Counted from the first letter of the stretch, positions 11,992 to 21,545 are shown. The stretch: DNA of 64,000 nt from an uncultured Pseudomonadales bacterium (GCA_947503335.1 CANNCY010000004.1:130305-194304), one strand, 5' to 3'. The notes: a model not told the origin generated them from the sequence alone. Numbers and translations are program-made.

Positions 11992-12922
11992 TGTGACTGC
12001 CTTTTTTAAACAAATCAGGGCGCCCGTTAATCAATTGATCAAAGGTCTGCGCTTTTTTGCCGGGTGGTTGTAGCAGTGTAATAAGTAATGATGCGTTACC
12101 ACAACCTATCACTAACCCGTCGGCTGAATACTGAATAATTTGGCCTGCCTTGGCTGTGTCATCTGTAATGACCGATGCCTGATGAACCTTATAAAGCTTG
12201 CCTTGGTAGCTAAAGCTGCAACAACGCATTGGGTAGAACGCTCTAATCTTACGTTCTAGCACAACAGCATCTAATGAAAAGTCTAAGATTGTTTCAGGCT
12301 TTTCGATCTTATGGGCGTAGGTAATAAGGTCATCTGTTTGTGGCGTGGCTACAGCCGAGCCTTCAAACAGTTTTGCAACGGCCTCTACTAACGCCTGGGT
12401 ACCTGCAGGTAATAGCTTTTGGTACAACGACGCAGCAGTTTCGTTGGTGTCGATTGTAACTCGCGACTCAAGAATAACATCGCCCGTGTCTAGGCCAATA
12501 TCCATTTGCATGATGGCAACGCCTGATTGCTGATCACCGGCCTCAATAGCGCGTTCAATGGGTGCGGCGCCTCGCCACCTGGGCAGCAAACTAGCATGCA
12601 CATTAATACACCCTAAACGAGGAGCATCTAACACGACCTTAGGTAGAATCTGCCCATAGGCAACAACAACCATTAGGTCTGCGTTATAGCTTGCGAGTAC
12701 GGCCTGAGCGTCGACATCCTTCAATGAACTAGGTTGCTCAACGGTAATGCCTGCATCTAAAGCAACGGCTTTAACAGGGGAGGGGGTTAGCTTCTGACCT
12801 CGGCCGGTGGCTCGGTCTGGTTGGGTGTAAACCGCAACAACCTCATAATCGGCTTTAAGAAGCGCCAATAGATGCTGAGCAGCAAAATCGGGCGTACCCG
12901 CAAAGATAATTCGTTGGCTCAT
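11981..12922 (-). CDS. fmt: Methionyl-tRNA formyltransferase
   Basis: Fmt transfers a formyl group from 10-formyl-tetrahydrofolate to initiator Met-tRNA. The 313-residue protein starts [15 protein letters not shown] and has the catalytic [18 protein letters not shown] stretch and the substrate loop [18 protein letters not shown]. The DTGDVI segment and a C-terminal OB-like domain with FYPMRC complete the match. It overlaps def by 4 bases (ATGA), so deformylase and formyltransferase are made together. Confidence 0.98.
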   Translation of the reverse strand: MSQRIIFAGTPDFAAQHLLALLKADYEVVAVYTQPDRATGRGQKLTPSPVKAVALDAGITVEQPSSLKDVDAQAVLASYNADLMVVVAYGQILPKVVLDAPRLGCINVHASLLPRWRGAAPIERAIEAGDQQSGVAIMQMDIGLDTGDVILESRVTIDTNETAASLYQKLLPAGTQALVEAVAKLFEGSAVATPQTDDLITYAHKIEKPETILDFSLDAVVLERKIRAFYPMRCCSFSYQGKLYKVHQASVITDDTAKAGQIIQYSADGLVIGCGNASLLITLLQPPGKKAQTFDQLINGRPDLFKKGSHIDS

Positions 12923-13425
12923 TGTGATAAACGGTGCTGCTTTTCGAGTTTTTTACGAATACGATCACGCTTAAGTCGCGAGATATGGTCAACAAATAGC
13001 TTGCCATTTAGGTGATCTAGCTCGTGCTGAATGCACACTGCTAGCAGTTCTTCAGCGATCAGCTCGTAGCTTTCGCCCTTTTCATTCTGGGCAGTTACTT
13101 TTACTCGCTCAGGGCGAATCACGGTCTCGTAAAACCCAGGTACTGACAAGCAGCCCTCGTCATATCTGTGCAAGTCTTCAGTTAAAGGCTCTACTTCAGG
13201 GTTAATAAATACCCTAGGTTCAGAGGCATCTTCTGATAAATCCATCACCACAACCCGCTTATGAACGTCGACCTGGGTTGCTGCAAGGCCAATACCATTT
13301 GCATCGTACATCGTTTCAAGCATATCCTGTACAAGTTGCTCTAGCTCTGCATCGAACACCGTTACAGGCTTTGCAACCGTGCGCAGACGAGCGTCAGGAA
13401 ATTCAAGTATGCTTAGTTTCGCCAT
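12919..13425 (-). CDS. def: Peptide deformylase
   Basis: Def removes the N-formyl group from nascent proteins using a bound Fe2+/Zn2+. The 168-residue protein has all three motifs: [20 protein letters not shown] (metal Cys) and the HEXXH-type [14 protein letters not shown]. It is first in the def-fmt-rsmB-trkA-trkH operon. The divergent intergenic region 13426-13578 should hold its promoter and that of the LysM gene. A 12-bp palindrome AGACGTACGTCT lies there at 13496-13507. Confidence 0.98.
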   Translation of the reverse strand: MAKLSILEFPDARLRTVAKPVTVFDAELEQLVQDMLETMYDANGIGLAATQVDVHKRVVVMDLSEDASEPRVFINPEVEPLTEDLHRYDEGCLSVPGFYETVIRPERVKVTAQNEKGESYELIAEELLAVCIQHELDHLNGKLFVDHISRLKRDRIRKKLEKQHRLSQ

Positions 13426-13578
13426 GATAGTTTGCCTTTAAAGAAGATTGGGCTGCACAAAAATGTCTATTAATTATAGATAACTAGACGTACGTCTGGT
13501 AATAAAGTGCAAATGGTTGTTAACATGACAAGGATTATACACAAACGTCGCCATTGACGGCTTCGGGTAACCATAACT

Positions 13579-14607
13579 ATGAAAAAGTTGCTTTTTTGCG
13601 CAGCCATGGCTGCATCGCTTGCTACTGCATCTGTCAGCGCTATTGCTGATGTACTTGCATTAAAGAAAGACCACCCTCAAGAGTACGTTGTTGTTAAAGG
13701 TGATACTCTCTGGGACATATCTGGCAGATTTCTTCAAAGTCCTTGGCGCTGGCCTGAGATTTGGGGTTATAACAGCCAAATTGAAGACCCTCACTGGATC
13801 TACCCCGGCGATATCATTCGTTTAGTTTACATCGACGGCAAGCCTCGCTTAATTAAAGGCTCTGGTGGCGTTGTTAAGCTATCTCCTAATGTACGCTCAC
13901 GCGACATTATCGAAGCGATTCCGCCAGTGTCTCTTGAAGCAATTGGGCCATTTTTAGACGAGCATCGTATTGTTGACCCAAATAGTTTTGAAATATCGCC
14001 ACACGTTATCATGGGTGCTGAAAAGCATTTATTAGTGGGTGCAGGCGATCGTTTCTATGCTAGAGGCGATTTCGAAACCGACGGCCGTTATGGTGTTTAC
14101 CGTATGGGTAAGATCTATAACGATGCCGAAGGTAACGTGATTGGAGTAGAGGCGCTTGATATTGGTACGGCCGATATGCTGTCACGTAAAACAGATATCG
14201 CCGAATACGAACTACTAGAATCTCGTCGCGAAATCAGACCTACCGACCGTTTGATGCCTGCCATCGACCTTGAGCGTCAGGCTAATTTTTACCCTAAAGC
14301 GCCGGTACAAAACATCGAAGGCAAAATTGTTCATGCGCCAACAGGTGTTAGAACACTAGGTGCGTTGTCGGTAGTTGTTATTGATCAGGGTGCCCAACAG
14401 GCACTAGAGCCTGGTGACGTATTAGCGATTTACCAGGTGGGTGAGGTGGTAACCGACCGTGTTAAGGGTGATAAGGTTAAACTACCTGACGAGCGTAGCG
14501 GCTTGCTAATGGTGTTCTCGGTAACTGACCAACTAAGCTATGGCCTAATCTTGGCGACCAACCGTGCACTTGAAGTAGGTGATATCGTTCGTTCGCCCGA
14601 CGCATAA
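13579..14607 (+). CDS. LysM-domain exported protein
   Basis: The 342-residue protein has a Sec signal peptide (MKKLLFCAAMAASLATASVS, cleavage near SAIA-DV). A LysM peptidoglycan-binding domain follows at about residues 35-85, with YVVVKGDTLWDISGRF and PHWIYPGDIIRL. The remaining 250 residues are a family-typical region of unknown fold with no catalytic motif I recognise. A LysM protein divergent from def and upstream of dprA is a common arrangement in gammaproteobacteria. It probably acts at the cell wall, but its exact job is not established. Two hairpins follow the stop codon. Confidence 0.9.
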   Translation: MKKLLFCAAMAASLATASVSAIADVLALKKDHPQEYVVVKGDTLWDISGRFLQSPWRWPEIWGYNSQIEDPHWIYPGDIIRLVYIDGKPRLIKGSGGVVKLSPNVRSRDIIEAIPPVSLEAIGPFLDEHRIVDPNSFEISPHVIMGAEKHLLVGAGDRFYARGDFETDGRYGVYRMGKIYNDAEGNVIGVEALDIGTADMLSRKTDIAEYELLESRREIRPTDRLMPAIDLERQANFYPKAPVQNIEGKIVHAPTGVRTLGALSVVVIDQGAQQALEPGDVLAIYQVGEVVTDRVKGDKVKLPDERSGLLMVFSVTDQLSYGLILATNRALEVGDIVRSPDA

Positions 14608-14630
14608 AGTTGCCTACAGCTGTTAAGCAT

Positions 14631-14679
14631 CGATACCCTTAGGTATCGCTAGCCCCGCCTTGTTAGCGGGGCTTTTTAT
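14631..14679 (+). terminator. Double-hairpin terminator after the LysM gene
   Basis: A first hairpin CGATACC/GGTATCG (14631-14648) is followed by AGCCCCGC/GCGGGGCT (14651-14673) and a T-rich tail TTTTATT. The second is a good intrinsic terminator and abuts the TTG start of dprA at 14680. Confidence 0.88.
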
Positions 14680-15759
14680 TTGTCTACAACATATCAATCG
14701 GTCACAGCCAAATCAGATCTAATTAAAGCAAGCATCGAGCTTGCGATGGTGCCTGGTTTAGGCAGCGTTCGACTAGTACAACAGTATCGAGAGCGCGGGC
14801 ATTCATTATTGACTGATGGCCCAGATCCCCCTTTTTTAGAGAAATGGCAATCACTTAAAGAGAGCGATCGGTTTGTTAATCAAGTGAATGACTTTTTAGT
14901 ATGTCTAAAGCAACACGAAATAGGCGTAATACCTATCGTGTCAGATCAGTATCCCAATTGGTTGGCAGATACGCCGCAACCACCATGGCTTCTGTATACA
15001 AAAGGCAATCAAGAATTACTTAAACAGCCTGCGGTAGCGATGGTTGGTGGGCGAGCTGCAACTGCCGTTGGGCTAAGAATGGCCAAGTTGTTTGCCGATA
15101 CGGTATCTAAAAATGGTTGCGCAGTTATAAGCGGCTTAGCGAAAGGTATCGATACAGCGGTGCACCAAGGTGCAATATCTAAAACGATCAGTGTATTTGC
15201 CGGCGGGTTAGATGATGTTTACCCAAACTGTAACAAAGCGTTAGCTAATAATATTCTTAAACATGATGGGTTGTGGATTAGCGAGCATCCCCCTGCAACA
15301 AAACTAAATCGTGGTCTTTTTACAAGACGTAATCGAATCGTGGTTGGCTTGAGTAGGGCGGTGGTTGTTATCGAAGCAGCAGCAAAATCAGGTTCGTTAG
15401 TCAGTGCACAGTACGCCATCGACTATGGGCGAGAACTATTCGCAGTACCCGGTAACCCAGAGCAAGCGATCAATCGTGGTTGCCATCAATTAATTCGTCA
15501 AGGTGCTCAGCTGATTGATAGCGTGCCGCAACTGGTAGCTGATCTTAACCTAATCGGAGACACGCTGGTATTAGAGTCGCCTAAGCAAGACCCATTAACC
15601 CAGACCTTATATCAACTGTTAGGCCAGCCTTGCTCGGTTGCGCAAGTGGCGATGGCATTGAATGTTGATCTGATCGTTGCGAGCGAACTTATTCTACAGT
15701 TGGTTTCAAAAAATATCGTTAAACAAACTGTTGCAGGGTATCAGCTTGTTTCAGATTAG
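14680..15759 (+). CDS. dprA: DNA-processing protein DprA (Smf)
   Basis: DprA binds incoming single-stranded DNA and loads RecA during natural transformation. The 359-residue protein has a Rossmann-like core with VAMVGGRAATAVGLRMA, ISGLAKGIDTAVHQGA, FAGGLDDVYP and FTRRNRIVVGLSRAVVVIEAA, followed by a C-terminal winged-helix (DML1-like) domain. The start taken is a TTG at 14680 because the SAM-like region (LIKASIELAMVPGLG) needs residues before the only internal ATG at 14746. This start sits directly behind the LysM terminator. The GGGG of the hairpin arm, 9 bases upstream, is the only purine-rich ribosome-binding candidate. Confidence 0.93.
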   Translation: MSTTYQSVTAKSDLIKASIELAMVPGLGSVRLVQQYRERGHSLLTDGPDPPFLEKWQSLKESDRFVNQVNDFLVCLKQHEIGVIPIVSDQYPNWLADTPQPPWLLYTKGNQELLKQPAVAMVGGRAATAVGLRMAKLFADTVSKNGCAVISGLAKGIDTAVHQGAISKTISVFAGGLDDVYPNCNKALANNILKHDGLWISEHPPATKLNRGLFTRRNRIVVGLSRAVVVIEAAAKSGSLVSAQYAIDYGRELFAVPGNPEQAINRGCHQLIRQGAQLIDSVPQLVADLNLIGDTLVLESPKQDPLTQTLYQLLGQPCSVAQVAMALNVDLIVASELILQLVSKNIVKQTVAGYQLVSD

Positions 15760-15780
15760 TGGCTAAGGCATGATGGCGGC

Positions 15781-16335
15781 ATGAATACATGTACCTACTA
15801 TCGATATTTGGCAGACCTATTAGCCATCGGCGATACGCTTATTTATCCAACCGAAGCTGTATGGGGATTGGGTTGCGACCCTGCCAATCAACAGGCAGTA
15901 GAGCGATTGTGTGCCATTAAGGGCCGAGACGCAGACAAAGGTTTGATCTTGATTGCGGGCGATGCAGCCCAGCTAAAACAATGGCTACCGCACTTAGCAC
16001 TTGACGATATCAAGGCGATGCAAAGTACCACGCTAACACCAACCACGTATGTTGTTGAGCATTTTGGCACGGTACCCGATTGGGTATCTGGCGGTCGCCC
16101 TACGGTTGCGGTTAGGTTAACCGATCATCGACCAGTGATTAATTTATGCAATGCATTTAATGGTGCGATAGTGTCTACCTCGGCAAACCCATCAGGTGCT
16201 CAGTCATCAAAACTGCGTGCGCAACTAATGCGTTATTTTGGTGATTACCTTCACTGGGCACCTGGCGAACTGGGGGGGGCACGACGCCCGTCAACGATTA
16301 TTGACCTAAAGACCAAGCAAGTTCTAAGAAAATAA
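15781..16335 (+). CDS. tsaC: Threonylcarbamoyl-AMP synthase TsaC
   Basis: TsaC (YrdC/RimN) makes threonylcarbamoyl-AMP from threonine, bicarbonate and ATP for the t6A37 modification of tRNAs. The 184-residue length matches the short TsaC type. It shows YPTEAVWGLGCDP, the KGRDADKGLILI substrate loop and IVSTSANPSGAQSS. It lies 21 bases after dprA and 24 bases before aroE, the usual dprA-tsaC-aroE order. Confidence 0.97.
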   Translation: MNTCTYYRYLADLLAIGDTLIYPTEAVWGLGCDPANQQAVERLCAIKGRDADKGLILIAGDAAQLKQWLPHLALDDIKAMQSTTLTPTTYVVEHFGTVPDWVSGGRPTVAVRLTDHRPVINLCNAFNGAIVSTSANPSGAQSSKLRAQLMRYFGDYLHWAPGELGGARRPSTIIDLKTKQVLRK

Positions 16336-16359
16336 AAACGCAAAGGTTATCGCGAGTAA

Positions 16360-17163
16360 ATGAAACGATTTGTAGTAGTAGGCAATCCGATTGCGCAAAG
16401 TAAATCTCCACAAATACATCAGCATTTTGCCGAGCAGTTTGAAATCGATTTACAGTATGAGCGCCACTGTTTAGATGAGATACATTTTAAAGATCAGATG
16501 CAAGCTCTGTTTGATGACGGTGTTGTCGGCGCCAACGTTACCATGCCCTTTAAGCACCAGGCTTATGATATGGCATCAAAGCATACCGAGCGTGCCATCA
16601 AGGCGGGTGCTGCGAACACTCTGTACTTTGAAAACGGCGAACTAGTCGCCGATACCACCGATGGGTGCGGCGTGGTTGTATCAATAGAACAGCTACAAAA
16701 TTACGAACTCGCCAATAAAAAAGTGTTGGTATTAGGTGCTGGTGGCGCTGTACGAGGCATCATTGATGATCTATTAAATGCTGATGTTACTAGCGTGACC
16801 ATCGCCAATCGTACGGTACAAAAAGCGCAAGATATTGCCCAACGATTTGATCGTACCAACGCAATCTCGTTGGCCGATGTTACGCCAGGCTTTGACGTGG
16901 TGATTAACGGAACCTCTAGTTCGTTATCAGGCACTGCATTACCTATTACTGCCGAACAGCTTGCAGGCACACAGCTAGTTATGGACATGACTTATGCGGC
17001 GCAACCGACACCGTTTATGCAGTTAGCGATAAGCCAAAATATAGACGCGATCGATGGCTTAGGAATGTTAGTAGGGCAGGCCGCAGAATCCTTTTACATT
17101 TGGCATGGAAAGCGGCCTGACGTACAAAGTTGCGTAACTAGTATTGCCCGTATGCTTCGCTAA
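16360..17163 (+). CDS. aroE: Shikimate dehydrogenase (NADP+)
   Basis: AroE reduces 3-dehydroshikimate to shikimate in the chorismate pathway. The 267-residue protein begins with the substrate-binding VVGNPIAQSKSPQIHQHFAE. It carries the catalytic lysine in NVTMPFKHQAYD, the NTLYFENG segment, the nucleotide motif VLGAGGAVRGI and the NRTVQKA loop. Its 3' end overlaps the 3' end of the converging gamma-carbonic anhydrase gene by 26 bases. Confidence 0.98.
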   Translation: MKRFVVVGNPIAQSKSPQIHQHFAEQFEIDLQYERHCLDEIHFKDQMQALFDDGVVGANVTMPFKHQAYDMASKHTERAIKAGAANTLYFENGELVADTTDGCGVVVSIEQLQNYELANKKVLVLGAGGAVRGIIDDLLNADVTSVTIANRTVQKAQDIAQRFDRTNAISLADVTPGFDVVINGTSSSLSGTALPITAEQLAGTQLVMDMTYAAQPTPFMQLAISQNIDAIDGLGMLVGQAAESFYIWHGKRPDVQSCVTSIARMLR

Positions 17164-17683
17164 AGGCGTCTTTTAACTGGCTGTAATTACTTGCAGAGTA
17201 GGCAAAAAATTGGCGCTCTGCAGCAGATAGCTCGCGTACCTTTTTTGCAGGTGACCCCATATAGACCCACCCCGACTCAAGGGTTTTGCCAGGGGGTACT
17301 AATGTACCAGCGCCAATTACAACCTCGTCTTCAACCACTGCACCATCTAATACGATCGCGCTGATGCCTACCAGTACACGAGAACCTATCGTACACCCAT
17401 GAAGAACGGCTTTGTGCCCAATAGTTACGTCATCACCGATCGTCAGTGGCCAACCAGCTTCGTTAAACTTGCTAGCGTGCGTGATATGTAAAACAGCACC
17501 ATCTTGTACCGAAGTACGCTCGCCAACGCGAATACTATGCATATCACCGCGAATAACCGCAGCGGGCCATACCGAGCTATCATCACCCAGTTCAACATCG
17601 CCAATGACGCAGGCTTGCTTGTCGACATAAACGTTGGCACCTAGTTTAGGTTTGTGCCCCTTGAATTCGCGAATATGATCCAT
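17138..17683 (-). CDS. Gamma-class carbonic anhydrase-like protein (YrdA family)
   Basis: The 181-residue protein is a left-handed beta-helix of hexapeptide repeats (for example AVIRGDMHSIRVGERTSVQDGAVLH). It has the gamma-carbonic-anhydrase metal histidines in VLHITHASKF and the following IGHKAVLHGCTIG block. YrdA-family members are trimeric zinc/iron proteins; carbonic anhydrase activity is often inferred, and not always demonstrated. The gene converges on aroE and overlaps it by 26 bases, and is divergent from prlC. Confidence 0.9.
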   Translation of the reverse strand: MDHIREFKGHKPKLGANVYVDKQACVIGDVELGDDSSVWPAAVIRGDMHSIRVGERTSVQDGAVLHITHASKFNEAGWPLTIGDDVTIGHKAVLHGCTIGSRVLVGISAIVLDGAVVEDEVVIGAGTLVPPGKTLESGWVYMGSPAKKVRELSAAERQFFAYSASNYSQLKDAFSEAYGQY

Positions 17684-17722
17684 ACTAATTAACTACCTAT
17701 CAAACTTAATTAAGAGCGTGCT

Positions 17723-19738
17723 ATGCATTATCCCTGTTCTACCGTACAAGATCTCCCTCAATTTGACACACTTGATGTAGATAGTCAGTTGAAGGCCGTA
17801 TTGGCTGCGATTGCAGAAGCGCGATCAACAATTGATCAAATGGTAAAGCAGCAGTTAACGGCGGGCGAGTTCTTACGCGCTCTAGAGCAACTGCAATTAA
17901 GTATAGATAATCCATTTAGCCCCATTAGTCACTTGCATGGTGTGGCCAATACCGACGACATCAGAGAAGCCTACAATTCGGCTATTCAGGCACTGACCGA
18001 TTACGGCAATTGGGTAGGGCAGCATAGAGGGCTATATCAGTGCTATGAAGCAATCGATACAAGCACCCTAAATTCAGCCGATCAAGAGGCGGTGCGACAG
18101 TCGCTATTGAGCTTCAAGCTATCAGGTATCGACTTACCCGAAGAACAACAGCAACAGCTGGCCGACATTAACAATCAGCTCAGCAAATTGAGTACAGAAT
18201 TTTCGAACAACGTACTAGACGCAACCGATCGCTGGCACCATGATGTTACGGGCGAAGACGCGCTAGCTGGTATGCCACCGCATGCCATTGCCGCCGCAAA
18301 AGAAGCTGCCGAGCGAGCCGATATTCAAGGTTATCGTTTAACACTTAATATGCCCAGCTATCTAGCGGTGATGATGTACGCCGACGACGCAGCTTTGCGC
18401 GAAACACTGTACACCGCGTATGCAACACGTGCATCTGATCAAGGGCCCGATGCAGGCCAGTCTGATAACGGCCCGATCATCAACACCATACGTGCGCTAC
18501 GTCACCAAAAAGCGCAGCTGTTGGGCTATCAAAACTATGCCGAACTGTCGCTTGCTAAGAAAATGGCCGACAGTACCGGTCAGGTTACGGGCTTTATCAA
18601 TGATCTTGCAGAACAGTCACTGCCCATAGCCAAAGAAGAGTTTGCGCAGTTAGAAGAATATGCAGGGCGAACATTAAACCCTTGGGACGTAGCCTATTAC
18701 AGTGAAAAGCTAAAGGATGCCCAATACAGTGTTAACGACGAAGCATTAAAGCCTTACTTTAGTGTCGAGTCTGCCATTGATGGGTTGTTCGATGTCACCA
18801 GTCGATTGTTTGGTATTAGCATCAAGCAAGCTGATGCGCCAGTGTGGCATAAAGATGTTCGTTTTTATCACATCTATGATAACGATGAGATCATCGCTGG
18901 CTTTTACTTTGACCTATTTGCGCGAGAACAAAAGCGTGGTGGTGCGTGGATGGCTGATTGCCGTAGCCGCATGATGATAGGCGATAAAGTTCAGCGCCCA
19001 ATTGCGTATTTAACGTGTAATTTTTCAGCGCCTACTAAAACAACGCCTAGCCTTTTAAGTTTGAATGACGTGACCACCTTGTTCCACGAATTTGGTCATG
19101 GTCTACATCACATGCTTACGGCTCAGACCAGTTTAGATGTATCGGGTATTAATGGCGTACCTTGGGACGCCGTAGAACTGCCGTCGCAATTTTTAGAAAA
19201 TTGGTGCTGGCAACCCGATGTTATCAAGGCCATTTCTAGTCATTACGAGACAGGCGAGCAATTACCACAACATCTATTAGATGCTGCAATCAAGGCAAAG
19301 AATTTTCAAAGCGCGATGGCGATGGTGCGCCAGCTAGAGTTTGGCTTGTTCGATTTTGAACTGCATAAAGATTACAACCCTGACGCACCTGTATCAGTAG
19401 ACGACACAATTCAATCAGTACGTGAACGCGTGGCAGTTGTTAAGCCCCCTAAATGGCATCGCTTTGCGAATGGTTTTTCCCACATTTTTGCTGGCGGATA
19501 TGCAGCAGGTTACTACAGCTATAAGTGGGCAGAGGTACTATCGGCCGACGCCTTTGAAGCGTTCGAAGAAGAAGGCATCTTCAATACCGAGACTGGTAAG
19601 CGTTTCAAGAACGAAATATTACAGGCTGGTGGCAGTCGATCGGCGATGCAAAGTTTTGTAGCATTTCGTCATAGAGAGCCAAAAGTAGATGCGCTATTAC
19701 GGCATAGTGGTTTAGTTAAAGAGGTCGCCAATGTTTAA
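17723..19738 (+). CDS. prlC: Oligopeptidase A (M3 metallopeptidase)
   Basis: PrlC/OpdA is a cytoplasmic zinc endopeptidase that degrades signal peptides and other short peptides. The 671-residue length fits the family. The zinc motif HEFGHGLHH is at residues 455-463. It is followed by the third-ligand and substrate region GVPWDAVELPSQFLENW and later by FANGFSHIFAGGYAAGYYSYKWAE. The stop overlaps the next gene by 8 bases, coupling it to a YheV-like zinc-ribbon protein as in many gammaproteobacteria. Confidence 0.97.
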   Translation: MHYPCSTVQDLPQFDTLDVDSQLKAVLAAIAEARSTIDQMVKQQLTAGEFLRALEQLQLSIDNPFSPISHLHGVANTDDIREAYNSAIQALTDYGNWVGQHRGLYQCYEAIDTSTLNSADQEAVRQSLLSFKLSGIDLPEEQQQQLADINNQLSKLSTEFSNNVLDATDRWHHDVTGEDALAGMPPHAIAAAKEAAERADIQGYRLTLNMPSYLAVMMYADDAALRETLYTAYATRASDQGPDAGQSDNGPIINTIRALRHQKAQLLGYQNYAELSLAKKMADSTGQVTGFINDLAEQSLPIAKEEFAQLEEYAGRTLNPWDVAYYSEKLKDAQYSVNDEALKPYFSVESAIDGLFDVTSRLFGISIKQADAPVWHKDVRFYHIYDNDEIIAGFYFDLFAREQKRGGAWMADCRSRMMIGDKVQRPIAYLTCNFSAPTKTTPSLLSLNDVTTLFHEFGHGLHHMLTAQTSLDVSGINGVPWDAVELPSQFLENWCWQPDVIKAISSHYETGEQLPQHLLDAAIKAKNFQSAMAMVRQLEFGLFDFELHKDYNPDAPVSVDDTIQSVRERVAVVKPPKWHRFANGFSHIFAGGYAAGYYSYKWAEVLSADAFEAFEEEGIFNTETGKRFKNEILQAGGSRSAMQSFVAFRHREPKVDALLRHSGLVKEVANV

Positions 19739-19970
19739 GGCAAACAAACGATTTATTGCCGGGGCTGTGTGCCCAAAGTGCGCCGAGATGGATAAGATCG
19801 TTGCATACAAAGAAGACGGCAAACAGTATCGCGAATGCGTCGCCTGTGGATTTAAAGAAAAAGAGAATTTTGCGAACAACCCGCAAGAGTTAGCGACGCG
19901 CGTAGCTGACCCAATGGATCAAATTGAGGCGACCCCAGTCACGCTAATCGACCCGTCAAAGCAAAACTAA
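19731..19970 (+). CDS. yheV: YheV-family putative zinc-ribbon protein
   Basis: The 79-residue protein carries two CXXC knuckles, CPKC (residues 14-17) and CVAC (near 37-40), in the arrangement of a small zinc ribbon. YheV-family proteins are typically encoded immediately after prlC, and here the two genes overlap by 8 bases. The function of the family is unknown. A hairpin terminator follows. Confidence 0.9.
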   Translation: MFKANKRFIAGAVCPKCAEMDKIVAYKEDGKQYRECVACGFKEKENFANNPQELATRVADPMDQIEATPVTLIDPSKQN

Positions 19971-19984
19971 ATAGAAAGATAAAG

Positions 19985-20019
19985 TGGCGAGCAGATACTT
20001 AATCTACTCGCCATTTTTT
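19985..20019 (+). terminator. Terminator after yheV-like gene
   Basis: TGGCGAG pairs with CTCGCCA, and inner AGAT pairs with ATCT after one mismatch; this is followed by T6. It ends the prlC-yheV transcript and touches the last bases of the converging znuB. Confidence 0.85.
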
Positions 20020-20809
20020 AAGCGGGTCGCCTTATTAGTCTAGACACCGTATAGCAGCTAGTAAGTATCACAACGACCGTTGGGCCACTAGGCAGGTTAA
20101 ACCACACCGCGCCAATCAATCCAAAGACCACACCGATGCTGCAGATGAATGCAGCGATGATTGCCATTTGGCTAGGTGTGTTCGCCCAATAGCGCGCCGT
20201 CGCAGCAGGAATAATCAGTAACGCTGTAATCAGCAGAATACCCACCACCGGAATCGCCGTAGCCACTGTAATAGCGATCATCGATGCCAATAACCAACGG
20301 TGGCGTTTTACACCTACGCCTTCGGCGGCGGCCAAGTCTTCTGACAGCGTCATCAATACCAGCGCGCGCCACCTTATTGTGGCCAGTAATGCAGCGGTTA
20401 TCGCCACCGTTGCAATCCAAATTATTTGCGCCGTATCAATCAGTAAAATATCGCCAAATAGTAAACCGGTTAGCGATACCTGTTGATTGGGTGAGATTGA
20501 AAAAACGATCATACCAACGGCGAGAGCAGTATGAGAGAGAATGCCAAGCAGCGTGTCAGTCGCCATTAGCGCTTTGTATTCGGCTAGCCAAAGCAAACCA
20601 GCAACGCCCAGTGCAACAAGCCCAACCATAAGGGTGTTGTCTGCATTTAATAGCAGAGCCAGTGCAACACCTAGCAGCGCACTGTGCGCAACGGTATCGC
20701 CGAAATATGCCATGCGGCGCCATACCATTAGACTACCCAGGGGGCCCGCAGCAAGGCTTAATAAAACGCCCGATAACATCGGGAGCGATAAAAACTTAAT
20801 GAGTTCCAT
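20018..20809 (-). CDS. znuB: Zinc ABC transporter permease ZnuB
   Basis: ZnuB is the inner-membrane channel of the high-affinity zinc importer. The 263-residue protein is hydrophobic throughout and has the family signature AAGPLGSLMVWRRMAYFGDTVAHSALLGVALAL. The start at 20809 was chosen because GGAGG lies 5 bases upstream and the N-terminus MELIKFLSLP aligns with other ZnuB. An in-frame ATG at 20839 would add ten residues. The gene overlaps znuC by 14 bases. Confidence 0.96.
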   Translation of the reverse strand: MELIKFLSLPMLSGVLLSLAAGPLGSLMVWRRMAYFGDTVAHSALLGVALALLLNADNTLMVGLVALGVAGLLWLAEYKALMATDTLLGILSHTALAVGMIVFSISPNQQVSLTGLLFGDILLIDTAQIIWIATVAITAALLATIRWRALVLMTLSEDLAAAEGVGVKRHRWLLASMIAITVATAIPVVGILLITALLIIPAATARYWANTPSQMAIIAAFICSIGVVFGLIGAVWFNLPSGPTVVVILTSCYTVSRLIRRPA

Positions 20810-21545
20810 CACAGCCTCCGTCATTGCAAACATCGCCATCGATACCGTGGTGATGGTCGTGGTGATGTTGATACAGGGCGAGTGCTTGGGCGCCCCTTTC
20901 GCCTAAAAGGGCTTTATAAGCAGGATCAGATTGCACATCGGTGGGTAAGCCATGACAGCAAATGTGGTGATTTAGGCAAATAACGCGATCGGTTGAGGCC
21001 ATGACTAAATGCAGGTCGTGCGATATCACCAAAACAGAACAGTCTAGTTCGTCTCGTAATTGATTAATTAGCGCATAAAGCTCAACCTGGCCGCCTACGT
21101 CGACCCCTTGCGCCGGTTCATCTAATACCAACAGATTAGGCTTTAGCAGCAGCGCGCGTGCCATTAGCACCCGTTGCTTTTCACCACCAGACAATCGATA
21201 AACAGGGCGATCAAGTAGATGGCTGATGGTTAGCCGTTCAGCGATCGCATCGATACCGTCGTTACTTGCTTGCGACAGCAAGTAGCGTACAGACATGGGC
21301 ATTGATGGGTCGACATTGAAATGCTGGGGTACATAACCGATCTTTAGTGATGGGTGTCGATGAACCTCACCCGACGAGGGGGATATTAAGCCTAACAACA
21401 CTTTCACTAGGCTAGATTTACCAGCGCCGTTTGGGCCAACAAGTGTAACGATCTCGTTAGGCTCGATCGAAATCGATATTCGATCAAGAATGTTAGTTTG
21501 CCCCAATGTTAATGACAGTTGGTCGGCAGCGATAAGCGATTGCAT
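20796..21545 (-). CDS. znuC: Zinc ABC transporter ATP-binding protein ZnuC
   Basis: ZnuC is the ATPase of the zinc importer. The 249-residue protein has Walker A GPNGAGKSS, signature LSGGEKQRV, Walker B NLLVLDEPAQGVD and the switch histidine in LVISHDLHLV. The C-terminus is unusually His-rich (HHHDHHHG, then Cys residues and a terminal His), which is seen in ZnuC proteins and may bind or sense zinc. It is divergent from znuA with 91 bases between them, where a Zur-controlled promoter pair would be expected. Confidence 0.97.
   Translation of the reverse strand: MQSLIAADQLSLTLGQTNILDRISISIEPNEIVTLVGPNGAGKSSLVKVLLGLISPSSGEVHRHPSLKIGYVPQHFNVDPSMPMSVRYLLSQASNDGIDAIAERLTISHLLDRPVYRLSGGEKQRVLMARALLLKPNLLVLDEPAQGVDVGGQVELYALINQLRDELDCSVLVISHDLHLVMASTDRVICLNHHICCHGLPTDVQSDPAYKALLGERGAQALALYQHHHDHHHGIDGDVCNDGGCDGTH

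Noticed and set aside
20284-20631. A 115-codon plus-strand frame opposite znuB
   Set aside because: It lies antisense to a well-supported gene, and its arginine-rich composition is what reading a membrane-protein gene backwards gives.
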